The notes under the pieces are model-generated. The model saw only the letters and a program-made list of their open reading frames with translations. It did no database searches and was not told the DNA's origin. A DNA stretch of 64,000 nt, taken from Streptomyces xanthii. GTDB taxonomy: Bacteria; Actinomycetota; Actinomycetes; Streptomycetales; Streptomycetaceae. The translations under genes were made by a program, and so were the position numbers. Of the stretch, positions 1 through 7,705 are shown in pieces (position 1 is the first letter of the stretch; each line of letters opens with the position of its first letter). The stretch is from positions 6,262,001 to 6,326,000 of the forward strand of contig NZ_CP061281.1 of the NCBI RefSeq assembly GCF_014621695.1, given 5' to 3'.

Positions 1-1
1 G

Positions 2-223
2 GAGCGCAAGGGGTACGTGGAGCGCCGCCCGCACCCGAGGGACGCACGCGCCCGGCTCGTCGTGCTCACCGAGCACGGCCGCGCCTGCACCCGCGCCGCC
101 GACGCGGCCGCCGCCGACGCGGTGCGGCCCTGGGTGGAGCGGCTGGGGGAGCGGCAGGCCGCCGCACTCGTACGACAATTGCTGGCCATCGCGCCGAACG
201 GACCGATCAGGCCCATCTGGTGA
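2..223 (+). CDS. MarR-family transcriptional regulator (C-terminal part)
   Basis: The reading frame is open from the window edge, so the true start lies upstream. The first residues read ERKGYVERRPHPRDARARLV, which is the wing of a MarR-type winged helix followed by 'LTEHG', as in the family. About 73 residues are visible; the recognition helix is missing. MarR proteins are dimeric cytoplasmic repressors that often respond to phenolic ligands, but no target can be named here. The GTG at 17 is internal, not a start. Confidence 0.8.
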   Translation, partial: ERKGYVERRPHPRDARARLVVLTEHGRACTRAADAAAADAVRPWVERLGERQAAALVRQLLAIAPNGPIRPIW

Positions 224-272
224 CACCCTGTCAGCGGAGTGATCCACAAGTGCACCGGGAATTCTTTACCGA

Positions 273-309
273 CGCGTAACTTCACGTCTGCACTACTCGC
301 GCGTAACTT
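273..309 (+). promoter_or_regulatory. Direct repeat upstream of secreted lipase gene
   Basis: The 10-mer CGCGTAACTT occurs at 273-282 and again at 300-309, a 27-bp period (near 2.5 helical turns), ending about 55 bp before the lipase start. Spaced direct repeats at this distance are typical of activator sites. The activator is unknown, and the functional reading is inference. Confidence 0.4.
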
Positions 310-364
310 GTCTGGGCAACCGCACAGCTCACTCCTGCAACTCCCTTGAGCCGCAAGGAGATCC

Positions 365-1246
365 ATGAAGCTGCCCAGAAGCCCACGGCCCGTACGGTCC
401 GCATGGCGGCGGACACTGCGCGCCGCGACCGTCACCGCCGCGCTCCTCGCCGCCACCGTCACCCCCCTCGGTGCCGCCCACGCGAGCACCGCGCCCGACC
501 GCGGCTGGAACGACTGGTCCTGCCGCCCCTCGGCCGCGCACCCCCGCCCCGTCGTCCTCGTCCACGGCACCTTCGGCAACTCCGTGGACAACTGGCTCGT
601 CCTCGCGCCGTACCTGGTGAAGCGCGGCTACTGCGTCTTCTCGCTCGACTACGGGCAGCTGCCCGGCGTCCCGCTCTTCAACGGCCTCGGCCCGATCGCC
701 AAGTCCGCCGAACAGCTCGACGCCTTCGTCGACAAGGTGCGCGGCACCACCGGCACCGCGAAGGTCGACCTCGTCGGCCACTCGCAGGGCGGCATGATGC
801 CGCGCTACTACCTGAAGTTCCTCGGCGGCGCCGCCGAGGTGAACTCCCTCGTCGGACTCGCCCCCGACAACCACGGCACCACCCTCAACGGGCTCACCAA
901 GCTGCTGCCCTACTTCCCGGGCGCCGGCGACCTGCTCACCCTCGCCACCCCGGGCCTGGCCGACCAGGTCGCGGGCTCGGACTTCATCACCCGGCTCAAC
1001 GCGGGCGGAGACACCGTGCCCGGCGTCCACTACACCGTCATCGCGACCAAGTACGACGAGGTCGTGACCCCGTACCGCAGCCAGTTCCTGGACGGGCCCG
1101 ACGTGCGCAACGTACTCCTCCAGGACCTGTGCCCCGTCGACCTCTCCGAGCACGTGACGATCGGCACCGTCGACCTCGTCGCGTACCACGAGGTCGCCAA
1201 CGCCCTCGACCCCGCCCACGCCACCCCGACCGACTGCTTCAACTGA
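365..1246 (+). CDS. Secreted lipase/esterase, alpha/beta hydrolase (lipase class 2 type)
   Basis: A 293-residue protein that should hydrolyse ester bonds of lipids outside the cell. Residues 1-40 form a long arginine-rich signal peptide with a likely cut after AHA. The fold is alpha/beta hydrolase: oxyanion HG at 67-68, nucleophile elbow GHSQG with Ser140, probable Asp231 (KYDEVVTPY) and His263 (SEHVTI). Four cysteines could form two disulfides. The start follows AAGGAG at 6 bp. It ends before a strong hairpin shared with the convergent AA10 gene. Substrate chain length cannot be read from sequence. Confidence 0.9.
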   Translation: MKLPRSPRPVRSAWRRTLRAATVTAALLAATVTPLGAAHASTAPDRGWNDWSCRPSAAHPRPVVLVHGTFGNSVDNWLVLAPYLVKRGYCVFSLDYGQLPGVPLFNGLGPIAKSAEQLDAFVDKVRGTTGTAKVDLVGHSQGGMMPRYYLKFLGGAAEVNSLVGLAPDNHGTTLNGLTKLLPYFPGAGDLLTLATPGLADQVAGSDFITRLNAGGDTVPGVHYTVIATKYDEVVTPYRSQFLDGPDVRNVLLQDLCPVDLSEHVTIGTVDLVAYHEVANALDPAHATPTDCFN

Positions 1247-1263
1247 CCCACCCCCCACGCGAA

Positions 1264-1314
1264 CGGCCCGGTCCTCGCCCTCCCCGCTCCGGAGGAGGGC
1301 GACCGACCGGGCCG
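1264..1314. terminator. Bidirectional hairpin between convergent lipase and AA10 genes
   Basis: An interrupted perfect stem: ten bases at 1264-1273 pair with 1305-1314, and eight at 1276-1283 pair with 1294-1301, with small internal loops. It sits between two convergent stop codons, as expected for a shared terminator. There is no U-tract, which is usual in Streptomyces. Confidence 0.7.
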
Positions 1315-1331
1315 CTTCGCGCGTGAACGGG

Positions 1332-2333
1332 TCAGCGGCCGTGGCGCGCGCCCGCCGTCGCCCGGCGCCGCGCCGAGGCGAACACGCCCGCCGCGCCGAG
1401 CGCCAGCGCCGCCGCGCCGCCCATCGCGAGGTACGGGGTGGTCGAGTCGCCGCCGGTCTCGGCGAGGCCCTCGGAACTCCCGTCGGCCTTCGGCGCGTTG
1501 GCGGAAGCGGCCGCCGGGGCGGGGGACTCCGTGGCACCCGAGTGACCCTTGTGCCCGCCACCCGCACGGTCACCGGCGCCGTCGCTCATGTCCATCCCGC
1601 CGTGGTCGATCGTCGACTTGTCGGCATCCTTCGCGATCTGCTCGTCCGAAGGCTCCGCGGGCTCCGAGGTCTTCGGGGCCGCCGCGCCGCCCGACGCCGC
1701 GTCACCCCCGTACGTCACGTCCGAGCAGGAGTAGAACGCCTCCGGGCTGTCCGAACGCTGCCAGATCCCGTAGACCAGCTGGCGGCCCGTACGCTCGGGC
1801 AGCGTGCCCGAGAAGGTGTAGTAGCCGCCCTCGGCCACCGGGTCCGTCTTCGTCGCCACCGGGTGCTCCAGGTCCAGGTCGGACCAGGCCAGCGGCTTCG
1901 ACGCGTCGTAGCCCTGCTTCGTCATGTACAGCTTGAAGGTGCCCTTGTGCGGGGCCGTCACCTTGTACTTGAACGTGTACGAGCCCGCCGAGACCTTCGT
2001 CGCGGGCCAGTCGTCGCGGGCCAGGTCGAGCCCCTTGAACTCCTCCGCGTTCGCCGAGCACAGCTTGCCGTCCGGGATCCGCTCCTGGTGCCGGCCCGCC
2101 GCGTCACCGTCGCGGATGCCGTTCCAGTCGTACAGGGCCTGCGTGCCGCCCGCCGCGACCGCCGCCTTGCACGCCGCCGACGTCGGGTTCTCGGCGCCCT
2201 CGGCGTAACACGCCGCGACCCGGCTGACCGGGTCGCCCAGCGTGCCGTGCGCCGAGGCGGGCGCCGCCCACAGGGCGAGCGGGACGGCGGCGGTGGCGGA
2301 GACGGCGACGAGCCTGCGACGGCGTGCGGACAT
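1332..2333 (-). CDS. AA10 lytic polysaccharide monooxygenase with C-terminal sortase signal
   Basis: A secreted mono-copper enzyme of the AA10 (formerly CBM33) family, which oxidatively cuts chitin or cellulose. The start at 2333 follows GAGGAG. The signal peptide ends ASA/HG, so His29 becomes the N-terminal copper ligand of the histidine brace. The second His is His129 (TAPHKG) and Phe200 is the likely axial residue. After the catalytic domain (to about 208) comes a linker with a His/Met-rich stretch (244-264). It ends with LAETG at 290-294, a membrane helix at about 301-320 and a basic tail, a classic cell-wall sorting signal of the LAXTG type used by actinobacterial class E sortases. Substrate (chitin or cellulose) is uncertain. 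Confidence 0.9.
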   Translation of the reverse strand: MSARRRRLVAVSATAAVPLALWAAPASAHGTLGDPVSRVAACYAEGAENPTSAACKAAVAAGGTQALYDWNGIRDGDAAGRHQERIPDGKLCSANAEEFKGLDLARDDWPATKVSAGSYTFKYKVTAPHKGTFKLYMTKQGYDASKPLAWSDLDLEHPVATKTDPVAEGGYYTFSGTLPERTGRQLVYGIWQRSDSPEAFYSCSDVTYGGDAASGGAAAPKTSEPAEPSDEQIAKDADKSTIDHGGMDMSDGAGDRAGGGHKGHSGATESPAPAAASANAPKADGSSEGLAETGGDSTTPYLAMGGAAALALGAAGVFASARRRATAGARHGR

Positions 2334-2536
2334 GGATGCTCCTCGGGCTTGCGACGTGCGAACGGGGGTTGGTGGCAAGGAAGTTAGCCCGCGAAACGGC
2401 GTCGGAAAGCTCCTGGGAGGGCCTCGCGACGATCTTTATGGCGCACTTAAGGCGCGGCTCAGACTGTGATCAGAAAACGGCCCCCGCGGCGACCGCCGGT
2501 GGCGCCGGGGCGCACGGGTGACATAGACATGGCCGC

Positions 2537-3001
2537 ATGAGCACCGAGAACCCGCGGGTCCGCCCGGCCACCGCCGCCGACGTCGAGGCCGTGCGCGCCG
2601 TCACCGACGCCGCGTACCACCCCTACATCGCCCGGATCGGCGTCGTCCCGCAGCCCATGGAGGCCGACCACGCGGCGGACGTGGCGGCGGGCCGGGTGTA
2701 CGTCACGGGGGAACCGGAGGTCGTCGGCCTCGTCGTGGTCGAGGCCCGCCCCGACCACCTCTTCCTGGACAGCGTCGCGGTCCACCCCGACGCGCACGGG
2801 CGCGGCGTGGGCCGCGCCCTGCTCCACTTCGTGGACGACCACGCGCGCGCCCTCGGGCTGCCCGAGGTGCGGCTCTACACCAACGCGCTGATGTGGGAGA
2901 ACCAGAAGATCTATCCGCGGTACGGATACGAGGTCGTGGAGCGCCGGGTCGACGGGCCCTACGACCGCATCCACTACCGCAGGCGTCTGGACGTCATCTG
3001 A
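2537..3001 (+). CDS. GNAT-family N-acetyltransferase
   Basis: A 154-residue single-domain cytoplasmic acetyltransferase. The acetyl-CoA pyrophosphate loop reads VHPDAHGRGVGRALL (about 93-107), matching the R/Q-x-x-G-x-G/A signature, preceded by the beta-4 strand LFLDSVAV. The C-terminal part (WENQKIYPRYGYEVVERR) is the usual beta-6/7 region. The upstream SD is weak. It stands alone between two genes on the minus strand, so nothing nearby indicates its acceptor. Confidence 0.85.
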   Translation: MSTENPRVRPATAADVEAVRAVTDAAYHPYIARIGVVPQPMEADHAADVAAGRVYVTGEPEVVGLVVVEARPDHLFLDSVAVHPDAHGRGVGRALLHFVDDHARALGLPEVRLYTNALMWENQKIYPRYGYEVVERRVDGPYDRIHYRRRLDVI

Positions 3002-3010
3002 CCGGCCGCC

Positions 3011-3148
3011 CTACTCGTCCGGCCACCACGTCCTGCGCACGTCCTTGCGCACTTCGGGCCGCTCGCGCCGGGGCTCGGCGGCCTCTTCCTGCAGCCGGCG
3101 CGTGATGCTGCTCGTGCGGGCCGGCTTGTGCATGGTCACTCGGCGCAT
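3011..3148 (-). CDS. Small basic protein, 45 residues, unknown function
   Basis: The start at 3148 is chosen because AGGAGG lies 6 bp upstream; a longer in-frame version has no SD. The product is rich in Arg, Lys and Glu, has no membrane helix and no cysteine, and ends RRTWWPDE. I recognise no domain. Its perfect SD and position between annotated genes make it likely to be translated, but length alone is weak evidence. Confidence 0.55.
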   Translation of the reverse strand: MRRVTMHKPARTSSITRRLQEEAAEPRRERPEVRKDVRRTWWPDE

Positions 3149-3313
3149 CTCGGGCCTCCTGTACCTACACGGGTTCCAACGTGGTGCCGTTGTAGTCCTG
3201 TTCCCGGAGGGTGACGCATCGAAGCGCAATTGTCAGTGGCGGTTGTCACGTACCCGGGTCGTGAGTCTGTTCGCCCGTGACCCCGACGAAGACTGCGCGC
3301 AGCGCACGGGGCC

Positions 3314-3820
3314 CTACCGTCGGTCGCCGGACAGCAGCGCCGCGAAGCCGCCCCCGCGGGCCAGGACCTCCAGCTCGTCCAGGGCCTGCACCGCACGCCC
3401 CGCCGCACCGGGATCCCGCTCGCGCAAGCCACTCTCCGCGAACTCGTCCTCGTCCAACCGGATCACCTCCGATCCGTCCCCGGACACCCACAGATCCAGG
3501 TCGAGATCCTCCGAGACGAGCCCCTGCGCGTCCCGCACCACGGGACGGGTGACATCGCAGTACCAGCCCTTCAGGGTCCCGTCGCCCGTCCGCACCTCCT
3601 TCACGGAGAACCAGCGGTCCCGCCAGTAGTGCTCCGTGAACACGTCACCGGGCTCGAACCGCACGAACCCGAAGTCCCGTACCCCGGACCCCGCCCACGC
3701 GGCCCGCACCACGACCCGCGTCCCGTCGTCCCCGAGCAGCTGGGCCGGGTACGAGATCTTCTCGCGCCCGCCCTTCACCAGCCGGACCCGCACCGTCTCA
3801 GGCGCCGAGCTCCCGGACAT
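3314..3820 (-). CDS. DUF402 domain protein
   Basis: A 168-residue protein. The central region has the DUF402 pattern: HYWRDRWFSVKEV, then DGTLKGWYCDV and DLDLDLWV, then LDEDEF near residue 130. Related proteins include nucleoside-phosphate hydrolases that bind metal through the acidic residues, so a phosphatase role is possible but not shown. The ATG at 3820 has GGAGG 8 bp upstream and overlaps the end of the preceding GNAT gene by 23 bp, so the two are probably co-transcribed. Confidence 0.75.
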   Translation of the reverse strand: MSGSSAPETVRVRLVKGGREKISYPAQLLGDDGTRVVVRAAWAGSGVRDFGFVRFEPGDVFTEHYWRDRWFSVKEVRTGDGTLKGWYCDVTRPVVRDAQGLVSEDLDLDLWVSGDGSEVIRLDEDEFAESGLRERDPGAAGRAVQALDELEVLARGGGFAALLSGDRR

Positions 3821-4730
3821 GCCGTACCTCCGTCGTGTCCACCACATAACCGAACCACTTGTTGATCGCGAGCATCGGACCGTTCTCCGTGTCGTTGCCC
3901 GTGTACGCCACCCTGATCCCCGCCGCGCGGGCCCGGTGCAGCGAGTCGTTCTTGGCGAGCTTGGCCAGGCCCCGGCCCCGGAACGCGCGCAGCGTGCCCG
4001 TCATCCCCGTCGAGTAGCGGCCCTCGCCGTCCGTGCGAGCCACCGAGAACGCGGCCGGACGGCCGTCCACCAGCGCGATCGTGGTCAGCGCACGGTCGAC
4101 CAGCGGATGCTCCCAGGTGTCACGCAGCCACTGTCCGTACTCCATCTCCGCGGGGATGTCGCCCGGCTCGTCCGCGACCGTCGCCGCGTCCAGCTCGAAC
4201 ACCGGGCGCGGATCGTCCGCGAAGTCCGCCGCCGTCCGCAGCTCCACACCCGGCGGCGGAGCCTGCAACGGCGGCAGCGCGTCCGGCGTGAGGTCGAGGC
4301 GCAGGAAATGGGCGCTGCGGCTGGGCCGGTAGCCCCGGGCCGCCGCCCACGCGAGGTTCTCCGTACCGTCCAGTGCCCAGCAGAACACTCTCTGTGCACC
4401 GTGCCGGGCCAGATGCTCCTCGGCGGTCCGCAGCAGCAGCGTGCCCGCGCCCCGCCCGCGCCGCTCCGGATGCACGTACAGGTTGGCGAAGCCCTGCCCC
4501 GGCACCGGGCTGTCGTCCGCGATGCCCACCTGGGCCGTGCCGATCACCTCGCCGTCCTCCGCCACCGCGACCAGCTGGCGGTAGTGGGCGTCGGGATGCG
4601 CCCGTTCGGCGTCGAACGCGACGGACGCGGGCGTCGCCAGCATCGCCGGCACGCAAGCACGGCGGACCCGGGCGAAGCCCTCCGTGTCCGACGGACGGTC
4701 AGGGCTGGTGGCACGGACGATCACAGTCAT
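3798..4730 (-). CDS. Tandem GNAT acetyltransferase
   Basis: A 310-residue cytoplasmic protein with two GNAT folds. The N-terminal one carries the acetyl-CoA loop LYVHPERRGRGAGTLLL (about 93-109). The C-terminal one has TGTLRAFRGRGLAKLAK and TGNDTENGPMLAINKWFGY, typical of mycothiol synthase-like and Eis-like double GNATs. The start at 4730 is the first ATG matching the domain; an upstream extension would run into the divergent GntR promoter. Acceptor substrate is unknown. Confidence 0.8.
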   Translation of the reverse strand: MTVIVRATSPDRPSDTEGFARVRRACVPAMLATPASVAFDAERAHPDAHYRQLVAVAEDGEVIGTAQVGIADDSPVPGQGFANLYVHPERRGRGAGTLLLRTAEEHLARHGAQRVFCWALDGTENLAWAAARGYRPSRSAHFLRLDLTPDALPPLQAPPPGVELRTAADFADDPRPVFELDAATVADEPGDIPAEMEYGQWLRDTWEHPLVDRALTTIALVDGRPAAFSVARTDGEGRYSTGMTGTLRAFRGRGLAKLAKNDSLHRARAAGIRVAYTGNDTENGPMLAINKWFGYVVDTTEVRHVRELGA

Positions 4731-4803
4731 GAACGCGCACGCTACGCGCCGTCCGCACGCGGGTGCCTCCCATTTTCCGGGCCGCCTGCGGGACAATCGG
4801 CCG

Positions 4804-5178
4804 GTGACCTTGAAGATCCGAGTCCAAGACACCGCCGGCAGTGCCGCGCCCTACGAGCAGGTGCGCGCCCAGATCTCCGAACAGGCCCGCTCCGGGGCGC
4901 TGCCCGTCGGCCACAAACTCCCCACCGTGCGCGGACTCGCCGAGCAGCTCGGGCTCGCCGCGAACACCGTGGCCAAGGCGTACCGGGCGCTGGAGGCGGA
5001 CGGGGTGATCGAGACGCGGGGGCGCAACGGAACGTTCGTCGCTGCCGCGGGGGACGCTGCCGCTCGGGAGGCGGCGATCGCGGCGAGTGGCTTCGCCGAG
5101 CGGGTTCGTCGGCTCGGGTTGTCGCATGAGGCGGCGCTCTCCGCTGCGCGCGACGCGATCCGGGCCGCCTACGAGTAG
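4804..5178 (+). CDS. Short GntR-family regulator, YtrA-like
   Basis: 124 residues: a winged-helix GntR domain (PYEQVRAQISEQARSGAL, then LPTVRGLAEQLGLAANTVAKAYRALE and the wing VIETRGRNGTFV) with only about 45 residues after it. That short helical tail, without a ligand domain, is the YtrA subfamily arrangement, often linked to ABC transporters or autoregulated. GTG at 4804 is the start. It is divergent from the tandem GNAT gene, so the 73-bp gap may carry a shared operator. From memory, S. coelicolor has a YtrA-like regulator at the corresponding place. Confidence 0.85.
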   Translation: MTLKIRVQDTAGSAAPYEQVRAQISEQARSGALPVGHKLPTVRGLAEQLGLAANTVAKAYRALEADGVIETRGRNGTFVAAAGDAAAREAAIAASGFAERVRRLGLSHEAALSAARDAIRAAYE

Positions 5179-5216
5179 GGGGGCGGCGGGTTCGTCGGCG
5201 GGTACGGGTGCGTCGT

Positions 5217-5360
5217 GGCTGGTCGCGCAGTTCCCCGCGCCCCTGAGATGCACACCCTTCGGGTGGCATCTCCCCGATCAAGGCGCCGGGCGCCTTGAGC
5301 GGGGGAAGGCGCGGCGAAGCCGCATGCCTTCCAGGGGCGCGGGGAACTGCGCGACCAGCC
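5217..5360. repeat. Structured intergenic repeat, two head-to-head units
   Basis: The outer 28 bases (5217-5244 and 5333-5360) are perfect inverted repeats. Unit 1a (minus, 5217-5276) has stem GAGATGC/GCATCTC, inner stem CACCC/GGGTG, three-base loop and a one-base bulge. Unit 1b (plus, 5300-5360) has GGAAGGC/GCCTTCC with inner stem GCGGC/GCCGC, loop GAA and bulge AT. A third hairpin lies between them. It sits 3' of both convergent neighbours. It is related to copies at 20.2, 29.5 and 46.4 kb. Function unknown; a bidirectional terminator or protected 3' end is possible. Confidence 0.85.
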
Positions 5361-5400
5361 CCCGCCGGAGCCGCGGACGAACCGCTGAGTCCGGCTCGGG

Positions 5401-6495
5401 TTACAGATACAAACCCGCGTCGGCGGAGCCACGAGGGTCCGGTACCGATGTCGGAGACACCCCGCGGCGCAAGGCGTACAGCTCTGCCAGTGTCGCGCCC
5501 CCGTGGCCCACACCCTCGTCGGAGCCCAGCCAGTCGACCGACTCCGCCCGCGTCAGGGGCCCGACCTCGATCCGGGCGAGGCAGCGCCCGGGCCGCACCA
5601 CCGCAGGATGCAACCGCTCCAGGTCCTCGTTCGTGGTGACGCCGACCAGGACGTTCCGGCCCTGGCCGAGCAGTCCGTCCGTCAGGTTGAGCAGCCGCGA
5701 CAACGCCTGCCCCGCCGTGTGCTTGGCCTCCCCGCGAATCAGCTCGTCGCAGTCCTCCAGGAGCAGCAGCCGCCAGCGGCCCTTCGCCGTGCCGTCCTCC
5801 TCGCCGATCGCGATGTCCATCAGATAGCCGACATCCGTGAAGAGGCGCTCGGGGTCCAGGACACAGTCCACCTGACACCAGTCCCGCCAGGACCGCGCGA
5901 GCGTGCGCAGCGCCGACGTCTTGCCGGTGCCGGGCGGCCCGTGGAGCAGGAGCAGCCGGCCCGCGATGTCCTCGGGCCGCGTCGTCATCAGCCGGTCCAT
6001 CGCCTCGGCGACCGGCGCCGTGTAGTTGGGCCGCACCTCGTCCCACGTACCGGCCGAGATCTGCCGGGTGGTGCGGTGCGGGCCGCGCCGGGGCGACACG
6101 TACCAGAAGCCCATCGTCACGTTCTCCGGCTGGGGTTCGGGCTCGTCGGCCGCCCCGTCCGTGGCCTGCTGGAGAACCTGCTCGGCGAGCTCCGCCGTCG
6201 TCGCCGTCACCGTGACGTCCGCGCCCCTGTTCCACCGCGAGACCAGCAGCGTCCAGCCGTCGCCCTCGGCGAGCGTCGCGCTGCGGTCGTCGTCACGCGC
6301 GGAGCGCAGCACCCGGGCGCCGGGCGGCAGCAGCGTGGCGGCGGAACGGACCCGGTCGATGTTCACCGCGTGCGAGTGCGGCTGCTCGCCCTTGGCGAAG
6401 CGGCCGAGGAACAGCGCGTCCACGACATCGGCGGGCGAGTCGCTGTCGTCGACCCCCAGCCGGACCGGCAGCGCGTCGAACGGGTTCTCAGACAT
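5401..6495 (-). CDS. AAA-family ATPase with DUF5925-type N-terminal region
   Basis: 364 residues. The C-terminal half is an AAA+ module: Walker A HGPPGTGKTS near residue 186, Walker B LLLEDCDE near 246, and a sensor-1-like GVTTNEDLERLHPAVVRPGR. The N-terminal 170 residues are actinobacteria-specific and, as I recall, match DUF5925. There is no membrane helix, so it is cytoplasmic. The ATG at 6495 is preferred, though its SD is weak. Substrate and partner are unknown; it is not next to a protease or chaperone gene. Confidence 0.8.
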   Translation of the reverse strand: MSENPFDALPVRLGVDDSDSPADVVDALFLGRFAKGEQPHSHAVNIDRVRSAATLLPPGARVLRSARDDDRSATLAEGDGWTLLVSRWNRGADVTVTATTAELAEQVLQQATDGAADEPEPQPENVTMGFWYVSPRRGPHRTTRQISAGTWDEVRPNYTAPVAEAMDRLMTTRPEDIAGRLLLLHGPPGTGKTSALRTLARSWRDWCQVDCVLDPERLFTDVGYLMDIAIGEEDGTAKGRWRLLLLEDCDELIRGEAKHTAGQALSRLLNLTDGLLGQGRNVLVGVTTNEDLERLHPAVVRPGRCLARIEVGPLTRAESVDWLGSDEGVGHGGATLAELYALRRGVSPTSVPDPRGSADAGLYL

Positions 6496-6639
6496 GCCGC
6501 CATGATCCGGCACGAATGCGCCGCCCGCACGGGATTTCCGCAGCGCGTCCCGGTGCGGCTTGTGACGGCCCCGCCGTGTCGGAGCCGCTCGTCCGTCAAC
6601 CCGCCTCGTCCCGTTCGTCCTTGAGGAGACGGCTTGCGG

Positions 6640-7614
6640 TCAGATCCAGCCGCGCCGGACCGCGATCACCCCGGCCTGGAAGCGGTTGGCCGCGCCCAGC
6701 TTGTCGTTGAGGGCGCTGATCCGGCGCCGCATCGTGCGCACCGACCAGCCGAGCTGCCGGGCGATCGCCTCGTCCTTGAGGCCCGCGACGAGCAGCGTCA
6801 GCATGCGCCGGTCGTCCTCCGTCAGCGGATCGTCGGCGGGCGCGCCCAGCGGGGTCGCCGCGCGCCAGCACATCTCCCAGTAGTCGACCAGGCCGTCCAG
6901 GAGTGCCGAAGGGCGCAGCACCGCCGCCCGCACCTCCCCGGTGAAGTCCAGGGACAGCGGCAGCAGCGCGAGCCGCCGGTCCGCGATCGCCAGCTTCACG
7001 CGCAGGCCCGGCAGGACACGCGCCTCCTCGCCGCGCGCCACGAGTTCACGGATGTCGCCGAGCACGCCCGGCCACTCCAGTGCCTCCGGCGCGTAGACCG
7101 CCCGGTAGCCGACGCCGCGCGTGAGGGCCGTCGCCTCCACCGGGTTCGACGTCGTCAGCGCGTACGGCGGCCGGTCGAGCGTGATGACCTCCTCGCGGGC
7201 CTCCTGCTGGAGCCGCACGAACCAGCGGCCCAGCGCCTCGCTGCCCACGACGACCTCGACCTCCTCCGTGCCGCCCGCCTGAGCCGCGTCGAAGAGCCGG
7301 GACAGTTCGCCCGCCGCCTCGCGCACGGTGGCGAGTTCGGCGGTGCGGGCGCGCACCAGCGCCTCGATCGCCGCGCCGGGCTCGATCACCGCGTACCGGC
7401 GGCGCTGGCCCGAGAGCCGCCCCACCAGGCCGAGTTCGCGCAGCCGGTCCAGGGCGCGGGCCGCACGGTCCGCGGAACAGCCGAGGGGAGCGGCGAGTTC
7501 GGCCGGCGCCGCGGTGTGGCGGACCAGGATCTCGCGGTAGACGCGCTCGTCGAAGGGGTCGACACCGGCCGCGGTCAGCTGCCTGCGGAGGGTGTCGGGC
7601 GACTCGTGGGGCAT
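6640..7614 (-). CDS. LuxR-type regulator with TrmB-like N-terminal domain
   Basis: 324 residues with two DNA-binding-like ends. The N-terminal 75 residues form a TrmB-like winged helix (PAELAAPLGCSADRAARAL, then the wing RLSGQRRRYAV). The middle is a coiled segment and a phospholipase-D-like sensor region. The C-terminal 60 residues are a LuxR helix-turn-helix (LTLLVAGLKDEAIARQLGWS, then VRTMRRRISAL). This is a common Streptomyces orphan regulator architecture. The start at 7614 is inferred from domain extent because no good SD is visible. It is divergent from the giant protease gene 91 bp away, which may be its target. Confidence 0.8.
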   Translation of the reverse strand: MPHESPDTLRRQLTAAGVDPFDERVYREILVRHTAAPAELAAPLGCSADRAARALDRLRELGLVGRLSGQRRRYAVIEPGAAIEALVRARTAELATVREAAGELSRLFDAAQAGGTEEVEVVVGSEALGRWFVRLQQEAREEVITLDRPPYALTTSNPVEATALTRGVGYRAVYAPEALEWPGVLGDIRELVARGEEARVLPGLRVKLAIADRRLALLPLSLDFTGEVRAAVLRPSALLDGLVDYWEMCWRAATPLGAPADDPLTEDDRRMLTLLVAGLKDEAIARQLGWSVRTMRRRISALNDKLGAANRFQAGVIAVRRGWI

Positions 7615-7705
7615 GCGGGGATCGTGGCCCGTATGTGCCAGGGGCCGCAATGGGCCAGCCCGAATCGTTGTCCCGGCCACCGGCGCGGACGTAGGACCTG
7701 AGGGC

